Assembly: GCA_949126835.1 (NCBI GenBank)
Contig: OX421492.1
Coordinates: 43,860,998 to 43,924,997, forward strand
Direction: 5' to 3'
Length of the DNA stretch: 64,000 nt
Source: Anisus vortex
Lineage: Eukaryota; Mollusca; Gastropoda; Planorbidae
Below, one piece after another: positions 34,087-47,245 of the stretch (positions are counted from its first letter, which is position 1; each line of letters opens with the position of its first letter). The position numbers and the translations under genes were made by a program. The notes beneath the pieces were generated by a model that worked only from the letters and a program-made list of their open reading frames with translations, searched no databases and was not told the DNA's origin.

Positions 34087-34726
34087 TTGTGTTGTTCGAT
34101 GACATGATTGTGCTTTTGATTGATTGTGTTGTTTGTTGACATGATTGTGCTTTTGATTGATTGTATTGTTTGATGACATGATTGTGCTTTTGATTAATGT
34201 GTTGTTTTGATACCATTAACATGATTGCTCTTTTGATTGATTGTATTGTTTGATGATATGATTGTGCTTTTGATTGATTGTATTGTTTGATGACATGATT
34301 GTGCTTTTGATTGATTGTATTGTTGGTTGACATGATTGTGCTTTTGATTGATGTGTTGTTTGTTGACATGATTGTGCTTTTGATTGTATTGTTTGATGAC
34401 ATGATTGTGCTTTTGGTTGATGTGTTGTTTGATGACATGATTGTGCTTTTGATTGATGTGTTGTTTGATGACATGATTGTGCTTTTGATGGATGTGTTGT
34501 TTGTCGACATGATTGTTCTTTTGATTGATTGTATTGTTTGATGACATGATTGTGCTTTTGATTGATTGTATTGTTTGATGACATGATTGTGCTTTTGATT
34601 GATGTGTTGTTTGATAACATGATTGTGCTTTTGGTTGATGTGTTGTTTGATAACATGATTGTGCTTTTGGTTGATGTGTTGTTTGATAACATGATTGTGC
34701 TTTTGATTGATGTGTTGTTTGATAAC
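34087..34726. repeat. 33-37-bp minisatellite, about 18 copies
   Basis: The unit contains gacatgattgtgcttttgat followed by tgatgtg or tgattgtatt and ttgtttgat. Length variation comes from gatgtg versus gattgtatt. Open frames across it on both strands are repeat artefacts. Confidence 0.9.
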
Positions 34727-35974
34727 ATACCAGTAATTACACTTTTAATACCGTACTTTAGTTCGGTGCTGGTATGTTGATGCCGTTAGAGTTTATATTG
34801 GTATTATTTATTTGAAACCTACATCTGACTTTGCGATAAACAGAAATCTCCATTAAGGAATAATACACAGAATAGTATTATTAGTACCAGGTATCTGAAT
34901 AGATTCTTGGTTTATATTTCGTTTAGTCTATGTACTATGTACAAAAACTGTCATAAAACTATTCGATTGATATAATAATTTATATTCCGAGGATTGCTTA
35001 AAAGAAAAACATGATGACTATATCTAGTATATCATACTATATGTTTCTACTTGTGCCGGTACCATGATATTTCAATCAGAAGAAAAACTTTTGGACACAT
35101 TCCGGGGTATGTCTAAATTAACAGTAACATAACAGTTAATAACAAGACAATTTTACCATTGTATTATTTGTATCCAACATCTAGATCTATATACTGGTAC
35201 CGCTACTATATTCCAGAGATGGTAGTGCTATTACAAACAGATTGGCATGCTAAGTACCATACATATTAAAAATAAACATTATTTATTTGTAAGTAATGCA
35301 TTTTCATTTACTGCAAGTAAGCTTATACCGGTACTGCTAAGGTATACTATTACGATATTAAGCTACATTATATTATAAGTACCGGTAGTTTGAAGTAGAA
35401 GTTTATATATATAGAAATAAGATGTAGAAAACTATCATCTTAAAATTGAAAGGTATCACCCACATAAATTAGTTGCTTCTCCAATATCAGTAAGACACCT
35501 ATACACTTAAGCTAATATTAATATAGGCCTACTAATAAATAATGACGGTACTGGGTATATAAATAATTCTTCATGTATGGTGATGCCATGTTATTGTAGG
35601 CCTATGATGAACATATGTTGGTTTGTTTCAAAAGTACCGATAACGGTACTGATATATTTCATGAAACTAATATACTTATATTAATATTACGGTACCGGTA
35701 ATATAATAGGAGTACCGGTACAAAATAATGTTGGCTGTACAGAACGGTTCACAATGTAGTGAGTGTGTCTGTAATAAAAAGCATGCCATTGCCATCATAG
35801 TTTGTTCAAACTTTTGACTGAAACCCACAGAGTGATTGCCTCAAGCTTCAGGTGGATAAGGATAAATGAACTACAGATAGTCCCAGGCCCACCTATGTTT
35901 ATACTTTGTGTATTATGAAGTGTTCTAATCTTGTCAGAGCTAGCTCTTTCTTACAATTATATATGTCCTTGCAG
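34727..35974 (+). other. AT-rich intron with dense CCGGTA words
   Basis: No coding sequence is seen. TACCGGTA and near variants recur every few hundred bases. Confidence 0.5.
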
Positions 35975-36516
35975 ATCTGAAAGAGGACATAACGTCAGAT
36001 TTCCTGCGATTGATCGCGGCACCCAGTCTGAGAGATGAAGATTTTGATGTGCTCAAGTTTCAGGTAGCAAGTACGCCACTCTTTCCTGGAATGCAGAGTC
36101 CTCCTAAAGAGAAACAAGAAGACGTAGATTCTTGTAGTAGAGTACCATTAACGGATTTTACTAGTCAGTCAACAGTAGCCCAACTTGAAGAGGATTTACT
36201 CTCTAATGCTTCATTCTTAAGCTCAGAAGTAAAACTGGATAATTCCTTGATGTCTTCCTATAAAGCCTGGAGAAAACAAAAGCCCTCAAAAGCCAAAGGT
36301 GTCTTTCAATGTGATCTGTGTGGGAAAGAATATTCTTACAAAAGAGGCTTGAGGCGCCATATGTGGGTGTGTGCTGATGTCAAACGATTTCAATGTGAAT
36401 ACTGCGAGGACACCTTTAACCTTAGAGAACAATATAGAAAACATTTGAAAGATTCACACAGTACTTCCACGTCTGCTTTTCATCAGATCAAATCTTTGCA
36501 TGTTATTCCAGAGTAA
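35975..36516 (+). CDS. Alternative zinc-finger exon 30 (cluster II), long lead
   Basis: Acceptor tgtccttgcag at 35974, phase 1 (G+AT, Asp), 179 residues, TAA stop. About 108 acidic and Ser-rich residues (KEDITSDFL, EKQEDVDSC, QLEEDLLSN) precede the fingers, the longest lead of any two-finger exon. Finger 1 is CDLC ... RHMWVC (C2HC). Finger 2 is CEYC ... KHLKDSH (C2H2), whose helix LREQYRK lacks both Arg -1 and Asp +2. The acidic lead could be an isoform-specific activation segment; that is inference. Confidence 0.87.
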
Positions 36517-37268
36517 CAGTATGGTAGAATCAACATCACATTATTTATCCTGCAGTTTTCTCGGGTCACTATCTACTGTATAAAAAGGCCAAGCTGATAC
36601 CGGTACCGTTAGAAAATAGGACATTTGTGTATTAGTATTCTACTATTATTGTTACATTTATAAACGTAACGGTATCTCTAGACCGTTTTTTACTCTCTTG
36701 CGCTAACTAAATGCCTCTCTAACAAATCTAATTCTTAGCATAGGTACCGGTATATACTTAGAATTTTAGAGTTGTCTTAGACTTAGAACGTATTCATTAG
36801 TGCACGGTATGGTACCTTTATACACACTTATATATTTATATTTTTACACATACCCTGGTACCGATAATGTAGTTAAATTCCTTTTTGACTGTAGGTGCCC
36901 TCACCGGTAGCAGGCTAGGTCTAGTAGACTAGTACCTGTATAACATTGGACTGTGGAAATGGCAAAATGTAAAAATCAATATAATTATAATATAATTGAA
37001 AAATAATTTATTTATTTTGTTTCGGGTAAAATATTTCCGAACGGCAATTTTTATTTTATTATTAATTATTATTAGTCATTGAAATGATTATGCCTGTGTA
37101 AATATATATTGAAACGGTATTAAAGCTTATTGAATACAAACTACCATATGTATGAACTTGTGTTTAATGTATATATTGTTAGGCCTATACCGGTAGACTT
37201 ATCGCTGACACAGAATATAGAAATACCGGTTCAGTCCTGATCTTATGCTGAATTAATACTCAACTAAT
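36517..37268 (+). other. AT-rich intron, no gene
   Basis: Nothing coding is seen. CCGGTA words are frequent. Confidence 0.5.
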
Positions 37269-38248
37269 AACTGGGGTAAAACGGGGTATTGGGGTAAAAT
37301 GGGGTTTTGCAAATACACCCCTTTCAGAGCCTCAAAAACTATCGCAATTGATTGGATTTGAAGTAACACGATACGAGACGACTACATCTTGAGCTATAGT
37401 CCACATTTCACGCAGAATTATTGTTACAAGGTAAATACAAATTTCTGCATCTTTTTCATCTAATTTTTTTAACTTACGACTTAAGAAACTGATACTTAAT
37501 AATTAAAGTTTTGAACTAAATCTTTTTTTGTATCTGAATAATATCTTTTTGTCGACAAATAGGGCCTTTAATTTAACAATAAAATCAAGCATGTTGCGAT
37601 TTTAATGCAATTTATTGTGCCCCACCACAATGGGGCAAAATGGGGTAGTTTCAATGGGGCAAAATGGGGTTCTTCACCATACTACTTTTTTTTTATATTT
37701 AATTTTTGTAAATGAAATTTCTAATTAGGCCTGTAAATATGAAATTATTTTTATTTGTGAATGCAATTTCTAATGAGGCATGTTTTTTTTCAGCCCTAGG
37801 TGCATTTAAAATTGTGTTTTCTGTTGAACATGATTGAACAAGAACCTGAACTAGTCAGAAGATGGAGAAAATGCTATTTTGTCTTTCATCCTTTGAACTA
37901 AGAAGACTTGCTCGAAGAAAAAAATAAAAGTCCAAACTTATATGTGAACTGTGTATTAATAGTGAAAAATTTTGATGTTTTTTTATGGTTTTATACAAGT
38001 TCTTACCATGACCCCATTATGCCCCATGCCGAACCCCATTTTGCCCCAAGCATGGGGCAAAATGGGGTATTTGTGTCATTTTTTTAAAAGTTCAATAAAT
38101 TTAAAAAATGACATTCTATGGTGTTTAAGCTTTGTTACAATGTTGTCAATGTTGTATTCTTTTATTTTCAGCTAAATTTGTTTTCATTTTGATGTTTTTT
38201 GTCAATATAGAAGAGTTTTTTCCTTAAGTACCCCATTTTACCCCAGTT
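37269..38248. mobile_element. Inverted-repeat element with GGGGTAAAA ends
   Basis: The terminal 20 bp (37269-37288, beginning aactggggtaaaac) match the complement of 38229-38248 at 19 of 20 positions. Internal copies of ggggcaaaatgggg occur at about 37640 and 38050. No transposase and no clear target duplication are seen. Superfamily not assigned. Confidence 0.65.
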
Positions 38249-40640
38249 TCCCCTAGATCTAGATCTATTGGCTTATACTTATACTAGTGATACTAATACA
38301 GAGAACAGACATTTGTACAGAGAGTATTACTGTATTGAGTAAATAATAATAAGTACCGGTATCCAGTCTTCGCTGTTTCATACAAAACATAATGTCAAAC
38401 TTAGAATTATTTAATTCAGCGTAACACTCTTATAGATATAAAACTAATATATAATATACTGGTAGGCCCATATCTATTTTTTTAACCGTTCCATGAGAGT
38501 CTGATTGCACTAGTGATTATAAGTACATATAACTACCTGTAGGCCTACAAGCAACATAGTTTACTGAATAGTAATAACCTAGTAGGCCTATATAGGCCTA
38601 GGCCTACCGATTGCAATAGGCATTTGGGTTTCTCTGATTGTCTATAACTACGGTACGGTTCGTAATACGGCACAAAAGAGTCCAGATTTATATAACGACG
38701 CAAGGTATGCCGGGTACATAGAAAATAATACAAAATTAAATATAGGAAAAGAGTTAGAAGCATACCGTGTCCATTACGGTATCAGCGGCTATGATAAACA
38801 GCAGAGCCGTAACCATTGGGCGAGGGGGTGGGGCGTAACAGAAGGGTCACGTCCTTTCTCTCCCACCCCCAACATATTCTAGAAGCCTCCTCCCCCCACT
38901 TCCGTCTTTTTTCTCCTCCAAAATCTGGATTTAATACTTATAAATTCTTTCTTTCTTTAAAAAGAAATTTGAATAAAAAACTTAAGTCCAATGCTTAATA
39001 GTTTTAATTAGGAATGATTTCGGTTTTAAAACCGAATATTGAAAAAACGATTTTCAGTTTTGTTGGATGTTTGGGAGAGAAATCATTCACACTTGTCCTA
39101 CGCATCTTTTTTAAATGTATTTGTAGGCCTACTCGAAGAAATAACTTATTAATTTTAAAACCATATTTGATTAGCACAAAACAATTTCTTAACATTTAAT
39201 GCTTTGCAAACACTAATTTGTCAAAAGGCCACTCTTAGTCTAGGCCTTTTTTATAAAAAAAATCCCGAATATTGCTTGTGATACACAGAAAACAACAAAC
39301 GCAGATTAACGCGAGTCTTTGGCACATTCTTTTGATCTACGTACCGGTAGGCCTACCTGAGAAGCAAAAACTGGGCTTTCCCCACAGACGCTGAATTTAC
39401 CGTTCAGACAAACAGACCGATAGACTGTCTCAGTCAACTCAGTGTCTGTACCAGGGGGTATCGCTTGTGTGTGTGTGTGTGTGATTCCAATTAACATTTC
39501 TTGTTATCGCTCGGTCGGACACTTCGCATACAAAACAGTAGCTTTATTTTCCACCTATGCCTATGCTTACATAATAATAATAAAATAAACACAAAAAGGA
39601 CATGGTGGAGAGGGCCAACCGAAAATCTGTTTAAAATCGGATTTCTATTTCTAGAACCGAAAATCGGTTTTCAAAAATACACACGATCTTAACACTCCTA
39701 GTAGCCTAGACTACTCCTAGTTGTAATGTTTTAAAGACCGGCATAGATTATATAGTATTGATATAGATCTATAGGCCTTACAGTTAACATTTGTAAATAT
39801 TGTTGGCATGCACAGTATTAAATTATAGCCTACATTTACACAAATTCTTAAAAATTTTCAACCTTAATTTATGTTTTTCTAAATTGTTATAAACTTGCCT
39901 TTTCAAAAAAATATTTGTGAACATGTGTCACTGTGTGATTGTTTTGACTAGTCGGTAGTCGTCTACTGTATCAGCAATGTGTTACCGGTACTTTTCATTT
40001 TTCAGAATAATGAAACTGAAACATAGTTGACATAGGCCTACACATGTTTTTAAAAAGAAATGCTTAATTAAACTTATTTGAAACATTGAAATACCGTATT
40101 TAATTTATCGAATGTATACGTTTTAGCTATTGATGATTAGATAAAAAGATTAGTTAAAAAAAATAATAATTTGGTGGAAATTGTGCACAATTTCTGAATT
40201 GACTGCCATCTACCCCCCTCCCCCACCGTACCCCCCTCCCCACGACACTATACGGTACCTGCTTACCTCGCCCAAGTTCGTACTATAACTATAATGCGCC
40301 TCACCCCATCACATCGCAGTTCTGGCTACGCCACCGATTAACAATGTTAATTTTTATTTGTTTTAAATTAAAAGCTACTAAAGTTTAATTATAATTGGTC
40401 GACTCCATATTATACTATAATTCCATTATACTTATAGGCCTACCCCGTACTGTGTTTCATTCTCATTCTGTCATAAGTTATAGGTTAGTTTGTAAGAGTA
40501 ACAGATTGTTCTATCGGTCATTAGGCTAATTTTAACTAATTAACACCGGTGCTACTCATTAGATTAGAAGTAAAGTAGCGGCAATTTGTTTGGCCACTGT
40601 CCTGTCGATTTGGAAGTGATTAAAGAAAGGACACTTATAG
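38249..40640 (+). other. Intron with transposon-like debris, no gene
   Basis: It includes C-rich patches (38820-38900, 40205-40240), a GT microsatellite at about 39467-39482, and blocks with aaaaccga / ttttcggtt in opposite orientations (39025-39060, 39620-39680) that suggest decayed inverted-repeat elements. Open frames are short and without domains. Confidence 0.45.
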
Positions 40641-41311
40641 GCCTTCATATATGAAGGCCTATAATTGTCCTGTCTATATAAAGGCCTATACTTGTCCTGT
40701 CTATAATGAAGTCCTATAATTGTCCTGTCTTAATGAAGGCCTATAATTGTCCTGTCTATATGAAGGTCTATAATTGTCCTGTCTATATGAAGGCCTATAA
40801 TTGTCCTGTTTATATATATATGAAGGCATATGCTTATCCTGTCGATATGAAGACCTATTATTGTCCTATTTATATGAAGGCCTATAATTGTCCTGTCTCT
40901 ATAAGGGTCTAAAATTGTCCTGTCTCTATAAGGGCCTATAATTGTCCTGTTTATATATATATGAAGGCATATACTTATCTTGTCGATATGAAGACCTATT
41001 ATTGTCCTATTTACATGAAGGCATATACTTATCCTGTCTTTATGAAGGCCTATAATTGTCCTTTTTATATGAAGGCATATACTTAACCTGTCTATATGAT
41101 ATGAAGGCCTATAACTATAATTGTCCTGTCTATATGAAGGCTTATAATTGTCCTGTCTTTATGAAGGCCTATAATTGTCCTATTTATATGAAGGCATATG
41201 CTTATCCTGTCTATATGATATGAAGGTCTATAATTTTCCTGTCTATATGAAGGCCTATAATTTTCCTGTCTATATGAAGGCCTATAATTTTCCTGTCTAT
41301 ATGACGGCCTA
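40641..41311. repeat. 27-bp minisatellite, about 25 copies
   Basis: The unit resembles tatatgaaggcctataatt followed by gtcctgtc. Copies vary in length, some with an added tatata. Its aaggcctat word shares the AGGCCT core found elsewhere in the window. Confidence 0.85.
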
Positions 41312-41539
41312 TAATTGGTGTTAAATTCCCTACGTCCCCACTGCATATTTAAATAGCCTACTTAGTAGACCTATGGCCATCTGTGTGTTTTTTTCCTCCG
41401 TCGTTGTTGCTCATCAATGATGATAAAAAAAAATATCTCTGGTCTACATGTTAGGATTAGGGATGTTAAACTTAAACAGGAAATCCTGTTTTTAAACATG
41501 TTTGAATCTTTAAACTGATTTTCGGTTTTGTTGAAAGTG

Positions 41540-42835
41540 AACAACTAAATGGACTTCTGACTCTGACAACTAGATACACTTCTGACAACTAAATGTACTT
41601 CTGACAACTAAATGGACTTCTGACAACTAAATGTACTTCTGACAGCTAAATGTTCTTCTGACAACTAAATGGACTTCTGACAACTAGATGTACTTCTGAC
41701 AACTAGATGTACTTCTGACAACTTAATATTCTTCTGACAACTAAATGTACTTCTGACAGCTAATGTACTTCTGACAACTAAATGTACTTCTGACAACTAA
41801 ATGTACTTCTGACAACTAGATGTACTTCTGACAACTACATGTACTTCTGACAACTAAATGTACTTCTGACAACTAAATGTACTTCTGACAACTAAATGTA
41901 CTTCTGACAGCTGAATGTTCTTCTGACAACTAAATGTACTTCTGACAACTAAATGTACTTCTGACAACTAAATGTACTTCAGACAGCTAAATGTTCTTCT
42001 GACAACTAAATGCACTTCTGACAACTAAATGGACTTCTGACAACTAAATGTACTTCTGACAACTAAATGTACTGTGACAGCTAAATGTTCTTATGACAAC
42101 TAAATGGACTTCTGACAGCTAAATGTTCTTCTGACAACTAAATGGACTTCTGACACCTAAATGTACTTCTGATAACTAAATGTACTTCCGACAACTAAAC
42201 GTTTTTCTGACAACTAGATGTACCTCTGTCAACTAAATGGACTTTTAACAACTAAATTGACTTCTGACAACTAGATGGACTTCTGACAGCTAAATGTTCT
42301 TCTGACAACTAAATGGACTTCTGACACCTAAATGTTCTTCTGACAACTAAATGGACTTCTGACACCTAAATGTACTTCTGATAACTAAATGTACTTCCGA
42401 CAACTAAACGTTTTTCTGACAACTAGATGTACCTCTGTCAACTAAATGGACTTTTAACAACTAAATTGACTTCTGACAACTAAATGTACTTCTGACAACT
42501 AAATGTACTTCTGACAACTAAATGTACTTCTGACAACTAAATGTTCTTCTGACAACTAAATGTACTTCTGACAACTAAATGTACTTCTGACAACTAAATG
42601 CACTTCTGACAGCTAAATGGACTTCTGACTGCTAAATGTACTTCTGACAACTAAATGGACTTCAGACAACTAAATGGACTTCTGACAACTAATTGGACTT
42701 CTGACAACTAAACGTTCTTCTGACAACTAAATGTACTTCTGACGACTAGATGTACTTCTGACAACTAAATGGACTTCAGACAACTAAATGGACTTCTGAC
42801 AACTAAATGGACTTCTGACAACTAAATGGACTTTT
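41540..42835. repeat. 19-bp minisatellite, about 68 copies
   Basis: The unit is aactaaatgtacttctgac with substitutions. A run of variant units of about 150 bp (with acttccgac, acgtttttc, tacctctgtc and cttttaac) occurs twice, near 42120-42270 and 42320-42475, showing block duplication inside the array. Confidence 0.9.
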
Positions 42836-42876
42836 AGATAGCACACCAAGAGGCCAATATGAAAATAGTTTAAGGC

Positions 42877-43022
42877 AGCGTTTCCCAAACTTTGTTTGGT
42901 TGCGACCCGCTTATAATTATACCACTACTTCGGTACCCACTTTATCATATATGGTAGCCTATAGGACATATAGGTCCATACACAGAAATTTCAAGACTAT
43001 ATAAGATCAATTTTTATTTCAG
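42877..43022 (+). other. hAT-like left end upstream of the transposase exon
   Basis: cagcgtttcccaaacttt followed by ggttgcgacccgc resembles terminal sequences of Charlie-type hAT elements. I find no matching right end nearby. It lies just 5' of the acceptor at 43022, so that acceptor may come from transposon sequence. Confidence 0.35.
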
Positions 43023-44236
43023 ATTCGGAAGCCATGTCGAAAACTAGGATAAAGCACAAACCAGAAGTTGTAAATGCTGCATTGGCAAGCATAAGAGAAA
43101 AACGTTTGAGTATTAGGAAAGCTTCTAAGGAGTATGGCATTCCACTTACCACTCTTCACGATAAACTTACAGGCAAACGACCCATCAATGCGCATGCCCA
43201 GACTCTCCTGACGGCAGAAGAGGAGGACAAACTAGTTAAATGGATCGTAGAAATAGCTAAGAGAGGCTTTCGCAAAACTGGCGAGGAGGTTAGACTCATT
43301 GCCAAACAAATTTTAGATACGAGGAATTGCTCCTCAAAGAGTAAGACAGATATGCCTACAACATCATGGCTATCTAAGTTTTTGAAACGACACCCAGAAG
43401 TGATATTGCGGAGCCATCATTCGCTTGGAAAGGAGAGAGCTCTGGTTATTAGTGTATCTCTGGAGAAGTGGTTTAGAGATTTTAAATCTTGTGTAGACAG
43501 CATCGACCCCTTGTTACTAAATGATCCCACACGTATTTACACTGCAGATGAAACTGGCTTTTCTTTCGATGCGAAAAGCAGGAAAGTCATTGAATGTAGT
43601 GGTTCAAAACACGTGTACAATGTTACAGTAAGTGTAGAAACCCAAGTAACTGTACTTGCTTGTGCAAGCGCTGGTGGACACTTCCTCAGCCCACTGTTAA
43701 TATATCCATACAAAAGGATACCATCGAAAAGCCTTTTAGAACATTTTCCAGAGGCATTTTTACAAGTGTCAGATAACGGCTGGATTACAGCACAAATTTT
43801 TTACTCGTGGCTGAGAGACAACTTCATTCCAGCCACAGCCAATGTACAGAAACCAATAGTTCTACTGGTAGATGCTCACTCCAGCCACACAACGCTAGTT
43901 AATACATCACAGCTGTGTCATGACAACCAAATAGTGTTATATTGTCTGTTACCACATGCTAGCCATTTAATTCAACCTCTAGGCCAAGTATTTTTTGCTG
44001 CCATAAAGCCAACTTGGTCAGACGCCATACGGCAACATGTTAGTGAACATGGAGATGGAGTCAACTTGGAGAGTTTTGCTAAAGTGTTCAAGCCTGTATG
44101 GTCAAATGTCACCACCCCTTCCATTGCCGCACTAAGCTTTCAAGCAGCTGGACTAGTACCTTTTGATCCAGACAAGGTTATAGCAACACAAAGAGAAACG
44201 TCCACAGTGACTCCTATTACCCAGGTGCTCCTTTAA
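43023..44236 (+). CDS. pogo/Tigger-type transposase ORF, possible alternative terminal exon
   Basis: From its Met at 43034 the ORF is 400 residues. A pipsqueak-type HTH (about 8-50: ALASIREKRLSIRKASKEYG, LTTLHDKL) is followed by a CENP-B/Tc5-type HTH (about 60-130) and a DDE_1 domain. Catalytic residues: Asp172 (YTADETGF) and Asp280 (LLVDAHSSH) are present. The third, expected in QPLD, is Gly317 (codon GGC at 43982-43984), so transposition activity is probably lost. The frame ends after the domain; decayed C-terminal sequence continues to about 44770. A strong acceptor (tttttatttcag) at 43022 opens the frame in phase 1 (G+AT TCG GAA GCC ATG), exactly as in the zinc-finger exons, and the strand agrees. 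AATAAA overlaps the stop region. Either a dying transposon or an exonised DNA-binding tail. Confidence 0.75.
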
Positions 44237-44770
44237 ATAAACAACACGCGAGTTTAAGTCTCTGTCCCACCGAATCCTCTGGGATCTTGTAATTGTAAAC
44301 AAAAGGAGTGGTGGGCGAAACCTCGTTTTGCTTGGCTGGTCTTACAGCGCGCCAAACATAGTCATTTTTATTTAAAATGGGAAAAGGTGATGCTAGTTAA
44401 TTAGTTGATCACATCGTGACATAAAGAAGACATTGAAAGAAAATGAATAAATAATATATACCGGTAGGGAAGAAAGCAAGAAGAAGAAGGACGAAGATAA
44501 AGAAACTCTAACTCTAAAAAGGAAATGAGACCAAGAAAAAGAGAAGAAGAACAGAAAACAAAACTGAAAAGAAAGTAACTTCAGTCAAATCTGATAGCAG
44601 CAGCGATAATTCAGATTTACTACAAACAATGGAACTAAAAATGTGAAATGGCTGGGAAGGATGACGATAATTTAGATTTAGCTTGGAAAGAAACGCCAGG
44701 AATCTGTCAAGGGTGCGAAAAAAAAGGGAAGAGGCAGAGGTTTGAAATATGTGATAACTGAAGGCATGCA
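44237..44770 (+). pseudogene. Decayed C-terminal part of the pogo-type transposase
   Basis: Lys/Glu-rich coding remnants lie at 44465-44640. An interrupted frame follows, reading SDSSSDNSDLL, then DNLDLAWKETPGICQGCEKKGK and FEICDN. It resembles the acidic and CxxC (PHD-like) tail of long pogo-type transposases. Stops at about 44573, 44644 and 44758 interrupt it. Confidence 0.5.
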
Positions 44771-44948
44771 CAGTGCACTAGGATTTGGCTGCTTTGAAAT
44801 ATGTGATAACTGAAGGCATGCACAGTGCACTAGGATTTGGCTGCTTTGAAATATGTGATAACTGAAGGCATGCACAGTGCACTAGGATTTGGCTGCTTTG
44901 AAATATGTGATAACTGAAGGCATGCACAGTGCACTAGGATTTGGCTGC
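44741..44948. repeat. 52-bp tandem repeat, 4 copies
   Basis: Four near-exact units of tttgaaatatgtgataactg, aaggcatgcacagtgcacta and ggatttggctgc. The array begins inside the decayed transposase tail, so it arose by amplification of transposon sequence. Confidence 0.9.
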
Positions 44949-46484
44949 TTTGAAATAATGCATTTTTGCGTGCACTGTGTGCTGCCCTGACCAGAGACAT
45001 CACATCTTAAGACACACGGTATATTATTTCATAGTGCCTTATTGTAGTTGTACAAATCTTCACTACCGTATTTTATTTGTAGAACGTTTTTTAGCTTTGT
45101 ATTTTCGTTAGCCTTTTATATAGATCTCTTTTTTCCTTATGTATTTTGTGAAAAAATCATTTGACAGATAGTCTATGTCGATCACTTACATTTCTTTAAT
45201 AAAGGAATTTTTCGTTGACTTTGCTGCTTTTAAGTCTTCTATGTTTTTGTTTTTTTTAATTGAATGTACAATATAGATAGCAAGCATTTTTTCAAGAGGC
45301 GCGTGTAGACTATAGTGACTATAGGAACACTAGCTAGTCTGCAAAGGTTTTCGTGACTCACGCCTAAATGAAAAATATATTAATATTACACAATAAAAAT
45401 CTTTGGTTTTATAAAATTATCAACACTAAGTTTAAAAGATCTATACAAACGCACGTGTCAATACAATAGTATAAACATCTTATTACGACAGCCTCTTCTT
45501 TATAAGAAATGCTCAAGTTGAGTTATCAATTCTTATTACAAAGGCGATATATCAGTGGTCATCTATGCAATGTCATATATGCCGTAATAGATAAGTTTAG
45601 TATTTCACTGGTCAAGTCGCTTTTGATATGCTTTTCAAGTATTAATTCAATAACAATGTTAAATGACAAGCCAGCTTTTGTTATCTTTTGTAGATAATTA
45701 TTAATTAGTAGATGACTGTAGAATAATGAGTACCGAATTGTAGACTGTATTATTTATTTAGCTGGAGCCCCCATTCAGCTGATGAAATATTTATTTATTA
45801 TGTTGTCTTGTAGTTATTATAATTACTGCTTCAATTGGTAGTATCATTATTAGGTCATTTTGATATTAGTTTAGTGTAGTCTAGGTTGGTCCTGATTCAA
45901 AATATCCCCTCCTGGCAATCTTTATAACATTGATTAAAGTTTATATGATTTATTCAGGTGTATATTTATGTTGGCTCAATATACACAATAAGTATCGTGT
46001 TGCTATTGTGTAGTGTTGGCAATTACTATTGCAGTATAAATAAAACACACAAAATACTGGAACGTAAAGAACTAATATAGCTCGGATTTTGTAAAATAAA
46101 CGAATTATTGATTTAATCACAGAATCATCAATTAGAAATCCGAATGATATTTACACAAGTGGTTAAGAATAGCACATGTTCCATAGAATGAATAAGAAAT
46201 ATATAAAATTCAATAGACTTTGAATAGCATTGAAACTACTGCTAAAACAATATGGAATCCTTTATAGTATAAATCTGTAAGAATTTTATCTCAGAGCATA
46301 GGCTACGTGTTTACTTGTCGAGAGCTGCCAAAAAACTGACGAAACTTTCTATTGATCCGCATGGGTCTATCAAACTATCATATGGGTCGATACGATACCA
46401 TAACCGAATACAAGGGAGTGCATTACATTATATAATAAAATACTAGCGTGCGATGGAATATCCGAATACGACCACTAGAAACAT
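44949..46484 (+). other. AT-rich intron, no gene
   Basis: Nothing coding or repetitive beyond short AT-rich motifs was recognised. Confidence 0.5.
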
Positions 46485-46670
46485 CGGCCATGTTGTCCGG
46501 TACAGTAGCTGGGAAAAACCAACGGCCATGTTGTCCGATATACCGGTAGTAGCTGGGAAAAACCAACGTCCATATTGTCCGGTTATTTAGCTGGGAAAAA
46601 CCGTCATCCATATTGTCCGGTTATTTAGCTGGGCAAAACCAACATCCATATTGTCCGGTACTGTAGCTTA
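46485..46670. repeat. Short minisatellite, about 5 copies
   Basis: Units carry ccatattgtccggt or ccatgttgtccggt followed by agctgggaaaaacca, about 35-45 bp each, with variable linkers including one accggta. Confidence 0.8.
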
Positions 46671-46784
46671 TGAAATAATTTCTATCATTACTACTGCAAT
46701 TCCTATGAACGATTAGTATCCATTTAATTACGGTACAATGTATAAATTTACGTTTCGTAACAATCTCCAGTATAGCTTATTACA

Positions 46785-47245
46785 GACACTAGGACAACAA
46801 TGTGCCAAGTATAGGAACAAGGGTACCGGGTAGTGTAAAAAGCCACCCCTGTTCATACACTTGGTACATTGTTGTCCTAGCTAGTGTCTGTACATAATAA
46901 TATACCCCTGTTCATACACTTGGCACATTGTTGTCATAGCCAGTGTCTGTACATAATAATATACCCCTGTTCATACACTTGGCACATTGTTGTCCTAGCT
47001 AGTGTCTGTAAATAATAATATACCCTTGTTCCTAAACTTGGTACATTGTTGTCCTAGCTAGTGTCTGTACATAATAATATACCCTTGTTCCTAAACTTGG
47101 TACATTGTTGTCCTAGCTAGTGCCTGTACATAATAATATACCCTTGTTCCTAAACTTGGTACATTGTTGTCCTAGCTAGTGTCTGTACATAATAATATAC
47201 CCTTGTTCCTAAACTTGGTACATTGTTGTCCTAGTGTCTGTATTG
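46785..47245. repeat. 59-bp minisatellite with one inverted copy at its head
   Basis: About seven direct units contain ttggtacattgttgtcctag, ctagtgtctgtacataataa and tatacccttgttcctaaac. The first about 45 bp (46785-46829) is a partial unit in reverse orientation, so the array can fold back on itself. Confidence 0.85.

Noticed and set aside
34070..34780. ORFs on both strands across the 34-kb minisatellite
   Set aside because: They are repeat artefacts of low-complexity composition, open in several frames at once.
40706..40912. 68-codon ORF of YNCPVYMKA repeats
   Set aside because: It is a translation of the 27-bp minisatellite.
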